A DNA stretch of 42,755 bases, taken from JANXAZ01 sp037446605 (lineage in GTDB: Bacteria; Pseudomonadota; Alphaproteobacteria; Geminicoccales; Geminicoccaceae). Positions 7,575-17,826 of this stretch are shown piece after piece; positions within the stretch are counted from its first letter, which is position 1; every line of letters begins with the position of its first letter. The notes under the pieces are model-generated. The model searched no databases. It was not told where the DNA came from and saw nothing but the letters and a program-made list of their open reading frames with translations. A program made the position numbers and the translations under genes. Where the stretch lies: NCBI GenBank assembly GCA_037446605.1, contig JBBIIE010000013.1, positions 1 to 42,755 on the forward strand, given 5' to 3'.

Positions 7575-8243
7575 ATGCCGGAGGTGATCTTCAACGGCTC
7601 GGACGGGCGTCTCGAGGGCCGCTACGTGCCCGGACACGGCAGCGCGCCGCCCCTGGCCATCGTGCTGCATCCGCACCCGCAGCACGGGGGCACGATGAAC
7701 AACCGCATCGTCCACATGCTGTTCCAGGTGTTCGCGCGGCGCGGCTTCGCCACCCTGCGCTACAACAGCCGTGGCGTCGGCCGCTCGCAGGGCGTGTTCG
7801 ACCACGGCCAGGGCGAGCTGCGGGATGCCGCCGCGGCGCTCGACTGGATGCAGCTGCACCACCCGAACAGCACCTCCTGCTGGGTGGCCGGGTTCTCCTT
7901 CGGCGCCTGGATCGCCATGCAGCTCCTGATGCGCCGCCCGGAGATCCAGGGCTTCATCTGCGTGAGCCTGCCGGCCAACATGTACGACTTCAGTTTCCTC
8001 GCCCCCTGCCCCGCCTCGGGGCTGATCGTCCATGGCGAACGTGACGTGGTCACGCCCACGGACTCGGTCGCCCGGCTGGTCACGAAGCTGAGCCAGCAGC
8101 GGGGCATCACCATCGATTTCCAGGAGCTCGAGGAGGCCGATCACCACTTCACCGGTCGGGTGGACCGGGTCGAGGCGATCTGCGAGGCCTATCTCGACCG
8201 TCGGCTGAAGCCGGCCGGTGAGAGCCTGGCCCTCGCCCGCTGA
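7575..8243 (+). CDS. alpha/beta hydrolase of the COG2945 type
   Basis: 222-residue single-domain hydrolase. HPHPQHGGTMNN (32-43) is the family's oxyanion-side signature. The nucleophile elbow is GFSFG (106-110, Ser108), with probable acid Asp157 in HGERD and base His191 in ADHHF. The start MPEVIF has GAGGTGGGAAACG upstream, whereas the longer open frame runs into a gap with no homology. There is no signal peptide, so it should be cytoplasmic. Relatives are usually annotated as esterases or dienelactone hydrolase-like proteins without a known substrate. It precedes tyrS by 35 bases on the same strand. Confidence 0.85.
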   Translation: MPEVIFNGSDGRLEGRYVPGHGSAPPLAIVLHPHPQHGGTMNNRIVHMLFQVFARRGFATLRYNSRGVGRSQGVFDHGQGELRDAAAALDWMQLHHPNSTSCWVAGFSFGAWIAMQLLMRRPEIQGFICVSLPANMYDFSFLAPCPASGLIVHGERDVVTPTDSVARLVTKLSQQRGITIDFQELEEADHHFTGRVDRVEAICEAYLDRRLKPAGESLALAR

Positions 8244-8278
8244 GCCGAGCACGTCCCGCCACGTCGCACGGAGCGCCC

Positions 8279-9526
8279 ATGCGCCGCTTCCGCTCGGAGT
8301 TCCTCCACGAGCTCGACAGCCGTGGCTACATCCACCAGGTGAGCGAGCCCGAGGCGCTCGACGAGCTCGCGGCCGCCGGACCGATCACGGCCTACATCGG
8401 CTTCGACTGCACCGCCGACAGCCTGCACATCGGCAACCTGGTCGGCATCATGATGCTGCGCATCCTGCAGCGCACGGGGCATCGGCCGATCGCGCTCGTG
8501 GGCGGCGGCACGACCAAGGTCGGTGATCCCTCCGGCAAGGACGAGAGCCGGCAGCTCCTGTCGGAGGAACGGATCGAGCAGAACAAGGCCGGCATCCGCC
8601 GCTCGCTCGCCAAGTTCCTCGACCTCGGCGAGGGTCGCGGCCTCCTGCTCGACAACGCCGAATGGCTCGACGGCCTGCTCTACATTCCGTTCCTGCGCGA
8701 GTTCGGAACCCATTTCACCGTCAACCGGATGCTGGCGTTCGACTCCGTGCGGTTGCGGCTGGAGCGTGAGCAGCCGCTGACGCTGCTCGAGTTCAACTAC
8801 ATGGTCATGCAGGCGTACGACTATCTGGAGTTGTCGCGGCGCGAGGGTTGCCGCCTGCAGATGGGCGGCTCCGACCAGTGGGGCAACATCGTCAACGGGA
8901 TCGAGCTCGCCCGTCGGGTCGACGCTCGGCAATTGTTCGCGCTCACGACGCCGCTGATCACCACGGCCTCCGGTGCCAAGATGGGCAAGACCGCCACCGG
9001 CGCGGTCTGGTTGAACGCCGAACGCCTGCCGCCGTTCGACTATTTCCAGTTCTGGCGCAACACCGAGGACGCCGATGTCGGCCGCTTCCTCCGGCTCTTC
9101 ACCGAGCTGCCGCTCGCCGAGGTGACGCGGCTCGAGCGGCTGCAGGGCGCCGAGCTCAACGAGGCCAAGAAGATCCTGGCCTTCGAGGCGACCCGCCTGT
9201 GCCACGGATCGGTCGAGGCGGAGCGCGCCCGAGCCGCGACGGCGGGTCTCTTCGAGGGCGCAGCCGGCAGCCTCGAAGGGCTGCCGGTGGTGCGGCTCGA
9301 TCGAGCCCGACTGCGGGAGGGTCTGCCGGTGATCGAGCTCTTCCAGCTGGCCGGTCTCGCGGCGAGCCTTTCCGAGGCGCGGCGGCTGGTACGCGGCGGC
9401 GGAGCGCGGCTCGACGACCGGCTGGTCGAGGACGAGACCATGACCGTCGGCATCGACACCATGCCACCCGAGGGTCTCAAGCTCTCGGCCGGCAAGAAGC
9501 GCCACGTCCTGGTGCGGCCGAGCTGA
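8279..9526 (+). CDS. tyrS: tyrosyl-tRNA synthetase
   Basis: 415-residue class I synthetase that charges tRNA-Tyr. The HIGH signature is HIGN (50-53) and the KMSKS loop is KMGKT (234-238), the usual variant in proteobacterial TyrRS. Tyrosine and tRNA recognition elements include YIGFDCTADSLHIG, GGGTTKVGDPSGK and MGGSDQWGNI. The C-terminal S4 RNA-binding domain occupies about 345-415. Its stop lies four bases from the stop of the convergent AsmA-like gene. Confidence 0.97.
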   Translation: MRRFRSEFLHELDSRGYIHQVSEPEALDELAAAGPITAYIGFDCTADSLHIGNLVGIMMLRILQRTGHRPIALVGGGTTKVGDPSGKDESRQLLSEERIEQNKAGIRRSLAKFLDLGEGRGLLLDNAEWLDGLLYIPFLREFGTHFTVNRMLAFDSVRLRLEREQPLTLLEFNYMVMQAYDYLELSRREGCRLQMGGSDQWGNIVNGIELARRVDARQLFALTTPLITTASGAKMGKTATGAVWLNAERLPPFDYFQFWRNTEDADVGRFLRLFTELPLAEVTRLERLQGAELNEAKKILAFEATRLCHGSVEAERARAATAGLFEGAAGSLEGLPVVRLDRARLREGLPVIELFQLAGLAASLSEARRLVRGGGARLDDRLVEDETMTVGIDTMPPEGLKLSAGKKRHVLVRPS

Positions 9527-9530
9527 CCGA

Positions 9531-12050
9531 TCAGTCGCGCGGTGCGGCTTCGGCGGGCTCGGCCCGTTGCGCCAACAGCGCAGCGAGGTCGCGCAGGAAC
9601 CCGGGTACGACCAGGGTCAGCGGATTGACGCTGACGGCCGGCGCGGCCGCGGGGCCCCGCGCCGACCAGGTGGCGGCGAAGGCGCCCACACCATCCTCGC
9701 CGCGCAGCAGGCGCCCGACGAGCGGGAGCCGCCCGACGAACCGGTTCAAGGTGTAGACGGGTACGATCGTGCCCGCCAGATCGAGCGTGCCGCCGACCAG
9801 ATCGATGGTGCCCGCCGCCGTGATCCCGAGCTGCGAGCCGCTCGCCCGGCCATCCGCCACGGCCAGCACGCCGCGCGCGAGGCTCAGGCCGGCGTCGACG
9901 CGGTCCAGCCGAAGGCCGCGCCCGGTGAGCACGTCCAGGATGCCGCCGAGCGAGGCGAGCGTCAGGATCCGCGCGAGGATCGGTGCCTGCCGGATCACCA
10001 CGTCGCGCACCTCGAGGCGGCCCTCGAAGGTCGTGCCCTCGGCACCCCGGCCGAGCACGCCGTCGAGGAGCAGGCGGCCGCCATCGGCGAAGTCGGCGGC
10101 GGGATCGACGGCCTCCAGGAGGAGACCGGCGCGGTCGCTGCGGACCTCGAGCCGTGGGACCCCCTCACGCGGCTGGAGCCCGACCCGGAACGCGCCGCCA
10201 CCCGCATGGCCGGCGGCCAGCTCGATCGCTCGCCAGACGCCCTGCTCCCGCTCGGTCCGTCCCTGGAGGCCCAGCAGGACCAGGCCGCCGGCCTCGACAC
10301 GGTCGAGCGCCAGGTCGAGGGCGAGTTCGGGCAGGTCGCCGCCTGCGGGTTCGCCGCCGAGCCAGGGGTCCAGAACTAGCAGCGGACCCGAGATCCGGCC
10401 GGTGAGCCTGCCCCGATCCAGGCGCAGGCTCGCCACGAGCTCGCTCCGGGCGATCCGCAACCGATCGAGCTCCAGTCCGGTGGGGTGGAGCCCGGGCCAG
10501 GTGACCGTGGCACGGCCATCCAGGATCAGCCCCGGCCATCCGAGGGCGAGACTGGAGATGCGCATCCGTTCGCCCCGCTTGTCGGCGGCGAGCGCGAGCT
10601 TGCCGGGCCCACCCGCCGCCTTGGTGAGCGAGAGGTCGGGGACGCTGACCCCGAGGTCCTCCAGGTCGGCGTCGAGACGGACCGCGAGCGAGCCGTCGCG
10701 GCCGAGCTCGAAGGAGAGATCGGCCTCGAGGCTCCCCGACAGAGGCCCCGCCAGGTCCGGGACGATCACGCCGAGCCGGTCGGCGGCGATACGGCCACGC
10801 AGGCGGCCGACGCTCTGCGGACCCGAGCGGGTCGAGAGCTCGTGGCGGAGCGACGCGAGCTCGACCGGCTGGCCGTCGATCCGGAGCGCGCCACTCGCTT
10901 CTACGGCCCGGTCGTCGAGCCGCACGACGAGCCGGGCGGCCTCGACCTCGCGCGCGGGTAGCAGTCCCTGCACGAGCACGCTTTCGGCCGTTCCCGAAAG
11001 GCTCCAGTCCACCCGGCCGCCCGATGCCGTCCGTCGCGCCCGAACCTCGGCCTCCGCCCTGCCGGCCAGGATATGCGCCTCTGTCCAGGCACGCGCGTCG
11101 AGCGCGACGCTCTTCGGCCAGAACGCCAGCAGCCGGTCCCGATCGAGCCCCGAGATGCGGCCGTTCAGGTCGAACGCTCCGGATCGGATCTCGCCCCACC
11201 CACGACCCGCGAAGCTGGACCCGCCGGCCTCGATCCGGAACCGCTCGACCTCCAGGCGGGCCCGGTCGCCGACCAGGGTCCCGGCCGCCTGAACCCGCTC
11301 CAGGGCCGCGGTCGGGAGCGTCGGATCGAGCAGCACCGGTGAAAGGCCGGCTGCCTCGGCGGCCCAGGCGATCCCTCCCGGGGTGACGGCGCGGGCGAGA
11401 AGGATCGCCAGGTGCGCGGGTCCCGTCGGCTGCTCCAGCACCAGTGTCACGAAGCCTCGGCCACGTCCATGCTCCAGCAGCACCGTCCCGTCGCGCAGAC
11501 GCAGCGAGCGGCCGGACACCTCGTCGATCAGCTCGATCGCAGCACCCTCGACGGCCAGGGCCTCGAGGGTCAGGGGCAGCCGCGCACCACCCTCGCCACC
11601 GAGCAGACCATCCAGCCACGCGAGCGGCCCGGAACCGTCCCCGCCGGGGACGGTCCCCTCGCCGCTGGTACGGTGGAGGCGGATCCGCGGCTCGAGGACT
11701 GTCACGCGATCGAGCACGATGCGCCCCGCGCGCAGCGATCGGTCGAGATCGGGTGCGAGTGCAGCGCGCGCGGCGGCGAGCAGCGGCAGATCCTCGGCAT
11801 CACGCACCTCGATGTCGCGCGCCTCGAGCTCGAGGCGGCCGGTGGTCGGGGAGCGTTCGAGCATCACCTCGGCGAGCGTCACGCGCAGCGGCGCGGCACT
11901 CGTCTGCACGAGCTGGAGCACCGGGGCACGGAGTGGGCCGAGCCCGAGCGAAGCCCGGTCGACCGCCAGCACGAGCAGGCCGAGCGCGACCGCGACCAGG
12001 CTGGCGAGCTCGCCCGCGAGCAGCAGCGCCGTGGAGGCGAGCCGCCTCAT
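9531..12050 (-). CDS. AsmA/YhdP-like (DUF3971 type) envelope protein
   Basis: 839-residue protein with one N-terminal membrane segment (about 8-31, LLLAGELASLVAVALGLLVL) followed by a long, mostly beta, periplasmic region of repeated amphipathic strands. The C-terminal block with AGTIVPVYTLNRFVGRLPLV and GAFAATWSARGPAAAP is the conserved AsmA-like tail of YhdP/DUF3971 proteins. Related proteins form bridge-like lipid conduits between inner and outer membranes; phospholipid transport here is inferred. The start MRRLAST (ATG 12050) has GGAG upstream and puts the membrane helix at the N-terminus. The further upstream open frame is a shadow of glnE. It is divergent from glnE. Confidence 0.85.
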   Translation of the reverse strand: MRRLASTALLLAGELASLVAVALGLLVLAVDRASLGLGPLRAPVLQLVQTSAAPLRVTLAEVMLERSPTTGRLELEARDIEVRDAEDLPLLAAARAALAPDLDRSLRAGRIVLDRVTVLEPRIRLHRTSGEGTVPGGDGSGPLAWLDGLLGGEGGARLPLTLEALAVEGAAIELIDEVSGRSLRLRDGTVLLEHGRGRGFVTLVLEQPTGPAHLAILLARAVTPGGIAWAAEAAGLSPVLLDPTLPTAALERVQAAGTLVGDRARLEVERFRIEAGGSSFAGRGWGEIRSGAFDLNGRISGLDRDRLLAFWPKSVALDARAWTEAHILAGRAEAEVRARRTASGGRVDWSLSGTAESVLVQGLLPAREVEAARLVVRLDDRAVEASGALRIDGQPVELASLRHELSTRSGPQSVGRLRGRIAADRLGVIVPDLAGPLSGSLEADLSFELGRDGSLAVRLDADLEDLGVSVPDLSLTKAAGGPGKLALAADKRGERMRISSLALGWPGLILDGRATVTWPGLHPTGLELDRLRIARSELVASLRLDRGRLTGRISGPLLVLDPWLGGEPAGGDLPELALDLALDRVEAGGLVLLGLQGRTEREQGVWRAIELAAGHAGGGAFRVGLQPREGVPRLEVRSDRAGLLLEAVDPAADFADGGRLLLDGVLGRGAEGTTFEGRLEVRDVVIRQAPILARILTLASLGGILDVLTGRGLRLDRVDAGLSLARGVLAVADGRASGSQLGITAAGTIDLVGGTLDLAGTIVPVYTLNRFVGRLPLVGRLLRGEDGVGAFAATWSARGPAAAPAVSVNPLTLVVPGFLRDLAALLAQRAEPAEAAPRD

Positions 12051-12133
12051 CGCCCGCTCCAGGCGGCGGTCCGGCTTGACCGGGCCGCGGCCGGCCGACA
12101 GTCTCGCCGCCCCGAGGACCGCCACGCCCCCGA

Positions 12134-12145
12134 GGAGGCCGTCTG
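12134..12145 (+). promoter_or_regulatory. ribosome site GGAGG followed by a CTG start codon of glnE
   Basis: A strong Shine-Dalgarno core (GGAGG, 12134-12138, within CGAGGAGGCC) lies four bases before CTG 12143. The glnE frame is closed upstream by TGA 12077-12079, and between that stop and GTG 12422 I find no ATG, GTG or TTG codon in frame. Homology to GlnE clearly extends before 12422, so a non-standard start is needed. Confidence 0.65.
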
Positions 12146-15107
12146 AGCTCGTCGCCGCTCGACCCGCCGCTGCCGATCGAGTCGGCTGCCCTCGAGACCG
12201 GCCTGCGTCGGCTCGGAACGCTGGCCGCCTCCACCGCCGATGCCTCGCTGGCCCGCTTCCTCCGCGCGGCGCCCGACCTGCCCGGCTTCGGCACCCTGCT
12301 GCGCGGGGTCCTCTCGGGAAGCCCCTTCCTGAGCGAGTGTCTGCTCGCGGAGCCCGACCTCCTCCGCGGGATCCACGAGGCCGGTCCCGACCGAACGTGG
12401 GAAGAGCTCGCGGCCGCGCTGGTGTCGATCGATCCGGGCGATCGCAGCCGGGTGATGGCCGCGCTCCGCCGCCAGCGGCGCCGCGCGGCACTCCTGGTCG
12501 CACTGGCCGATCTGTCGGGGGCCTGGTCGCTCGAGCGGGTGAGCGAGGCACTGACCGGGTTCGCCGACCGGGCGATCGAGCGGGTCCTCGCCCACCTGCT
12601 CCTCGAGTCCACTCGCCGCGGCGAGCTCGTGGGGCTCGCCCCCGACGACCCGGCCCGCGACTGCGGGCTGATCGTGCTCGGGATGGGCAAGTACGGCGCC
12701 CGCGAGCTCAACTACTCCTCCGACGTCGATCTCGTGGTCCTGTACGACGACGCCGTCATGCCGTGCCGGGCGGCGGACGGGCCCATGGCCCTCGCCGCGC
12801 GGCTGACGCGCGCGCTCGTCCACCTCCTCGAGCACCCGACGCGCGACGGCTACGTGTTCCGTATCGATCTCCGCCTGCGGCCACACCTGCCCGGCCATCC
12901 GCTGGTCATCTCCGCCGACGCCGCCGAGCTCTATTACGAGCGACACGGTCAGAACTGGGAGCGGGCCGCCTTCATCAAGGCCCGCGCGGCGGGTGGCGAC
13001 CGCGCCGCGGGGGAGCGGTTCCTGGCCGGCCTGCAGCCCTATGTGTGGCGGCGCAGCCTCGACTACGCGGCGATCCGCGACATCCATTCGATCAAGCGGC
13101 AGATCAACGCGCATCGGGGTTTCGGCAGCATCCGCGCGCACGGCCACGACATCAAGGTGGGCCGCGGCGGGATCCGTGAGATCGAGTTCTTCGCCCAGAC
13201 CCAGCAGCTGATCCTGGGGGGCCGCGAACGCGAGCTCCGCAGCCCGCGGACCTGCGAGGCGCTGGAGGCGCTGGCCCGCGGTCGCTGGATCGCGCCCGAG
13301 ACGGCGAGCGAGCTCGCCGCCGCCTATCGGCTGCTGCGCAGCCTCGAGCATCGCCTGCAGATGGTCGCCGATCGGCAGACCCAGACCATGCCGGCTCGCG
13401 AGCAGGAAGTGGCCCGCTTCGCGGCGTTCGCGGGCTTCGCCTCGAGCGAGGCCCTCGTCGAGCGACTGCTCGCGACCCTGGTCACGGTCGAGCGCCACTA
13501 CGCCGCCCTCTTCGAGCGCGAGCCCGACCTCGGTGCGGGCGGCAATCTCGTCTTCACCGGCACCGGGGACGATCCGGCGACGCTCCAGACGCTGGGCGGT
13601 ATGGGCTTCGTCGAGCCGCAGCAGGTCGCGGCACGGATCCGCGCATGGCACCACGGCCACATCCGCGCCACCCGCAGCACACGGGCGCGCGAGCTCCTGA
13701 CCGAGCTCACCCCGCAGCTCCTCCAGCTGCTCACCGCCCAGCCCGACCCCGACGTCGCATTTCGACTGTTCGACGAATTCGTGACCGCGCTCCCGGCGGG
13801 TGTGCAGCTGTTCTCGCTGCTACGCGCCAACCCGCGGCTGCTCGGCCTCCTCGCCGACATGATGGGCGCGGCACCCCGCCTGGCCCGACACCTGGCCAGC
13901 CAGTCAGACCTCTTCGAGCAGCTCATCCAGCCGGACTTCTTCGAACCCCTGCCCGATGCCGAGCGGCTCGGCTCCGAGCTGGCCGGGCGGCTCGGCGATG
14001 CACGCGATCTGCAGGATACCCTGGATCTCGCGGCCCGTTGGGCGCGCGGTCGCCAGTTCCAGGCCGGTGTCCAGGTGCTGCTCGGGCTGGCCGGCGCGGA
14101 GGAGGCCGCGAGCACGCTGACCGCGATCGCCGAGACGGTGCTCCGTGCGCTCCTGCCCCGCGCCGAGGCATGGCTGGAGCCGCAGCATGGCCACGTGCCG
14201 GGCGGCGCGTTCGTCGTCCTGGGCCTCGGCAAGCTCGGCTCGCGCGAGCTCACCGTGGGCTCGGATCTCGACCTGGTGTTCGTCTACGACGCACCCGAGG
14301 ACGCCCGCTCGGACGGTCCGAAGCCGCTCGATGCCGCCACTTGGTACGGCCGCCTCGGCAATCGTCTGGTGGCCGCGGTGACGGCCCGCACGGCGGGTGG
14401 GCAGCTCTACGAGATCGACACGCGCCTTCGCCCGTCCGGCAATGTCGGCCCGCCGGCCTGCGCGCTCGCGAGCTTCGCCCGCTACCAGCTCGAGACCGCC
14501 GAGGTCTGGGAGCAGCAGGCCCTGACCCGTGCCCGGGTGGTGGCGGGCGATCCGGCGCTCGCCGCCCGGGTCGAGGCGGCGATCGCCGCGGCGGTGCGCC
14601 GGCCGCGCGAGCCCGGCCCCCTCGCCGCTGCCGTGCGGTCGATGCGCGAGCGGATCTGGCGTGAGCACGGCAGGGAGGATCCCTGGGCGCTCAAGCACAC
14701 CCGGGGCGGCCTCGTCGATCTCGAGTTCGCGGCGCAGTTCCTGGTGCTCGCCAACGCCCACGAGAAGCCGTCGCTGCACGGCACGCGCACGCTCTCGGTC
14801 CTGGAGACGGCGGGCGAGGTCGGGCTCCTCGCACCGTCCGCGGCCCGCGAGGCGGCGCGAACCCTCCGCCTGCTCCACGCCCTGCAGGCGGTGCTGCGCC
14901 TCTCGACGACCGATCGGTTCGACCCGGCGAATTCACCACCCGGGCTGCGCGCCGCCCTGCTCGCCGCGGCCCGGCGCGCGCTGCCCGACGAGCCCCTGCC
15001 CGACTTCGCGGCACTCGAGCGGCGGCTCGTTGAAAGTGAGGCGGCGGCGCGCCAGCTCTTCGACGAGCTCTGCCCGCCCCAGGCGGCGGCATCGGGAGGG
15101 AAGCTGC

Positions 15108-15127
<20 letters not shown>
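12143..15127 (+). CDS. glnE: bifunctional glutamine synthetase adenylyltransferase/adenylyl-removing enzyme
   Basis: 994 residues from the CTG start. It adenylylates glutamine synthetase and removes the AMP again in response to PII and glutamine. Two nucleotidyltransferase domains are present, each with GxGKxGxxEL...SDxDL: GMGKYGARELNYSSDVDLVV (from residue 180, adenylyl-removing half) and GLGKLGSRELTVGSDLDLVF (from about 694, adenylylating half). They are joined and followed by helical regulatory regions. An in-frame GTG at 12422 would remove about 93 residues, including the conserved FLSECLLAEPDLL block typical of GlnE N-termini, so I extend to CTG 12143, which has a strong ribosome site. 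It overlaps bcp by 20 bases. The frame is intact throughout. Confidence 0.93.
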
Positions 15128-15581
<454 letters not shown>

Positions 15582-15589
15582 GCTTCCGG

Positions 15590-15625
15590 CGACGGCCGGC
15601 CGCTCAACGCCAGGGCCGGCCGTCG
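15590..15625. terminator. bidirectional stem-loop between convergent genes
   Basis: A perfect 12-bp inverted repeat (CGACGGCCGGCC at 15590-15601, GGCCGGCCGTCG at 15614-15625) with a 12-base loop lies at the meeting point of bcp (+) and the small membrane protein gene (-), covering the latter's stop. There is no T tract, so it may block read-through or protect 3' ends rather than act as a classic intrinsic terminator. Confidence 0.55.
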
Positions 15626-15939
15626 AGTGCCCGGAACAGTCCCCGCACCGACCGCCAGAGGACCCACAAGAACAGGAGCCCGAGTACCGCCCAGCCGATG
15701 AACACGAGGGTGAGCACGAGCCCGAGCAGGCCCACGAGAAGGCTCACCCAGAAGACGAAGATCAGATTGTCGAAATGGCTCTCGTAGACGGTGCCGCGGG
15801 CGAGACCGCGTTTCCAATAGGCCAGGATCGCCGCGATCAACATCGGAAAGGCGGTGAAGAGCGCGACGAGGTAGAGCCCATAGAGGAGAAGCGTCCAGCT
15901 CCGCGCCGCAGCACTGCGGTCGGCCGCGGCAGCGCTCAT
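15604..15939 (-). CDS. small membrane protein, DUF4870-like
   Basis: 111 residues with hydrophobic segments at about 15-42 and 58-92 (the latter long enough for two spans). The motif pattern 'ILAYWKRGLARGTVYESHFDNLIFVFW' (residues roughly 39-65) resembles DUF4870-type proteins, in which a loop with a conserved 'ESH' joins helices. No catalytic residues are seen and its function is unknown. Its ATG overlaps the moeA stop (ATGA at 15936-15939), so it is the last gene of the mobB-moeA operon by position, though a role in cofactor synthesis is not implied. Confidence 0.75.
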   Translation of the reverse strand: MSAAAADRSAAARSWTLLLYGLYLVALFTAFPMLIAAILAYWKRGLARGTVYESHFDNLIFVFWVSLLVGLLGLVLTLVFIGWAVLGLLFLWVLWRSVRGLFRALDGRPWR

Positions 15940-17204
15940 TCGGCGCCGAGCTCGGCGAAGGAGAGCCAGCCGACCGGCTCTCCGGGCTCAACCCGCGTCG
16001 TCTCGGCCGGCAGCCAGACGAGCCCCTCGCCCTCGACGAGCGAGGTCAGGATGCCCGAGCCCTCGCGCGGTATCCGCTGGGCCACCGGCTGCCCGCCCTC
16101 GGCGATGTCGAGGCGGGCCCGCAGGAGCTCGGTGCGGCCCGCCTGCTTGCGTAGGGCGAAGCCCGAGGGTACCGGCACCGGCCGGGGCCAGGCGAGCCGG
16201 GCGCCGGCGAGTGCCAGGATCACGGGCCGAACGAACAAGAGGAAGCAGACTGCCGCGGCCACCGGGTTGCCGGGCAGGCCCGCATAGAGGGCTTGACCGA
16301 GCCGTCCCGCGGCGAACGGGCGCCCGGGCTTCAGGGCGATCTGCCAGAAGGCGAGCTCACCGTCGCGGGCGACCGTGCTCGCCAGATGGTCCTCGGCCCC
16401 CTTGGACGCTCCGGCCGAGCTCAGCACGAGGTCGTGTCGAGCGGCCGCCTCGAGCAGCGCCGCGCGGACGCGGTCCGGGTCGTCGGGCAGGATTCCGAGA
16501 TCGGTGACCGTGCAGGGGAGGCCGGACAGGAAGCCGCCGAGGATCGTCCGGTTCACATCGAAGACGCAGCCCGCCCGGAACGGCGAGCCGGGCTCGAGGA
16601 GCTCGTCGCCCGAGGACAGGACCGCCACCGCGAGCCGGCGACGCACCGGAACCTGGTCGAGCCCGAGCTCGGCCACCACACCCAGATGCTGCGGCCGCAG
16701 CCGCGTCCCGGCCTCGAGGACCGCAGCACCCTCCCGCACGTCCTCGCCGGCACGACGGCGGTTGGAGCCGGCCCTGAAGCCGGCCGGGACCACGACCCGA
16801 TCGCCTTCGACCCGACACTCCTCCCACATCGCCACGCTGTCGGTACCCGCGGGCATGGGGGCACCGGTGAGGGCCTGAACGGCGCAACCCGCGGGAACGG
16901 CCTCGGCCAGGGGGTGGCCCGCCGCCGCCCGCCCCGGCACGATCGCGAAGGCCGTGGGTCCCTCCGGCGCGAGCCCGCCGCCGGCGAAGGCCCAGCCGTC
17001 GACCGCGACATTGTCGAAGGCCGGCACGTCCCGCGGGCTCACCAGCGTGTCGGCGAGGATCCTTCCGCGGCCCTCACCGAGCGGCACGGTCTCGGCGGCG
17101 AGCGGCGGCCGACCGGCGAGGAGCGCCTCCAGCCGGGCCAACACCTCGGGCACCGGCAGCAGGCCGGCTTCGGCCGCGAAGCAGGTGGAACTCTCGCCGC
17201 GCAC
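15936..17204 (-). CDS. moeA: molybdopterin molybdenumtransferase MoeA
   Basis: 422-residue enzyme that inserts molybdate into adenylylated molybdopterin. Typical elements are PAFDNVAVDGWAFAG near residue 60, the ALTGAPMPAGTDSVAMWEE region near 115, the MoCF-binding domain with VLSSGDELLEPG, LSSAGASKGAEDHL and the LPGNPVAAAVCFLLFVRP block, and a C-terminal domain IV. It starts at GTG 17204, five bases after the mobB stop; no ATG is better placed. Co-transcription with mobB indicates the organism makes a molybdenum cofactor, probably with guanine nucleotide attached. Confidence 0.95.
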   Translation of the reverse strand: MRGESSTCFAAEAGLLPVPEVLARLEALLAGRPPLAAETVPLGEGRGRILADTLVSPRDVPAFDNVAVDGWAFAGGGLAPEGPTAFAIVPGRAAAGHPLAEAVPAGCAVQALTGAPMPAGTDSVAMWEECRVEGDRVVVPAGFRAGSNRRRAGEDVREGAAVLEAGTRLRPQHLGVVAELGLDQVPVRRRLAVAVLSSGDELLEPGSPFRAGCVFDVNRTILGGFLSGLPCTVTDLGILPDDPDRVRAALLEAAARHDLVLSSAGASKGAEDHLASTVARDGELAFWQIALKPGRPFAAGRLGQALYAGLPGNPVAAAVCFLLFVRPVILALAGARLAWPRPVPVPSGFALRKQAGRTELLRARLDIAEGGQPVAQRIPREGSGILTSLVEGEGLVWLPAETTRVEPGEPVGWLSFAELGAE

Positions 17205-17208
17205 GAGA

Positions 17209-17727
17209 TCAGCCCGGTGCGGCCCGGGCGAGCGCCAAACGGGCGATCGCCTCGATGTCGTCGAGATCGAGGACCGGCACGGAGAGCCCCGGCAGCGGCT
17301 CGTCGGAGGCGACGGCGACGATCGTCGGATCGTCGCGCGCGAGCAGCGGTGTCCCGCGCTCGCGGCGGTGGACCTCGATCTTGGGCTGCGGGAAGCGCTT
17401 GAAGCCCTCGACGATGACGAGGTCGACGGGGGCGAGCTTGGCGAGGATCGCTTCGAGCGGCGGCTCGGGCTCGTCGCGGAGCTCGTGGATCAGCGCCCAG
17501 CGCCGGGCGGTGGCGAGCACGACCTCGCGCGCGCCCGACTCACGGTGCCGCCAACTGTCCTTGCCCGGCTGGTCGACATCGACCGAGTGGTGGGCGTGCT
17601 TCACGGTGGAAACCGCGAGCCCGCGCCGGACGAGGTGGTCGACGAGCCGGACGACGAGGGTCGTCTTGCCGTTGTTCTTCCACCCGACGATGCCGATGAC
17701 GCGACGCTTCCCGTCCGACGAGCGCAT
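17209..17727 (-). CDS. mobB: molybdopterin-guanine dinucleotide biosynthesis adaptor MobB
   Basis: 172-residue P-loop GTPase-like adaptor that assists MobA in forming the dinucleotide cofactor. The Walker A is GWKNNGKTT (15-23). STVKHAHHSVDVDQPGKDSW carries the conserved KH-H and DxxGKDS pattern, and LVIVEGFKRFPQPKIEVHR is the Walker B/EGFK block. ATG 17727 is preceded by GCAGGGGCC; an in-frame ATG 12 bases earlier is possible. It is divergent from the TusA-like gene 100 bases away. The long open frame upstream of this start is a shadow. Confidence 0.95.
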   Translation of the reverse strand: MRSSDGKRRVIGIVGWKNNGKTTLVVRLVDHLVRRGLAVSTVKHAHHSVDVDQPGKDSWRHRESGAREVVLATARRWALIHELRDEPEPPLEAILAKLAPVDLVIVEGFKRFPQPKIEVHRRERGTPLLARDDPTIVAVASDEPLPGLSVPVLDLDDIEAIARLALARAAPG

Positions 17728-17826
17728 GGCCCCTGCCATTGTCAGCGCACGGCGAGCCGATAGCATGTCGTGAGCGGGTTGGCAGCCGAGAACGCGGCCC
17801 CCGGATCGGTTCCTCGGGAGCGAACC

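Noticed and set aside
9567..11292. Long plus-strand open frames opposite the AsmA-like gene
   Set aside because: Ser/Arg/Pro-rich translations antisense to a coherent membrane-anchored beta protein.
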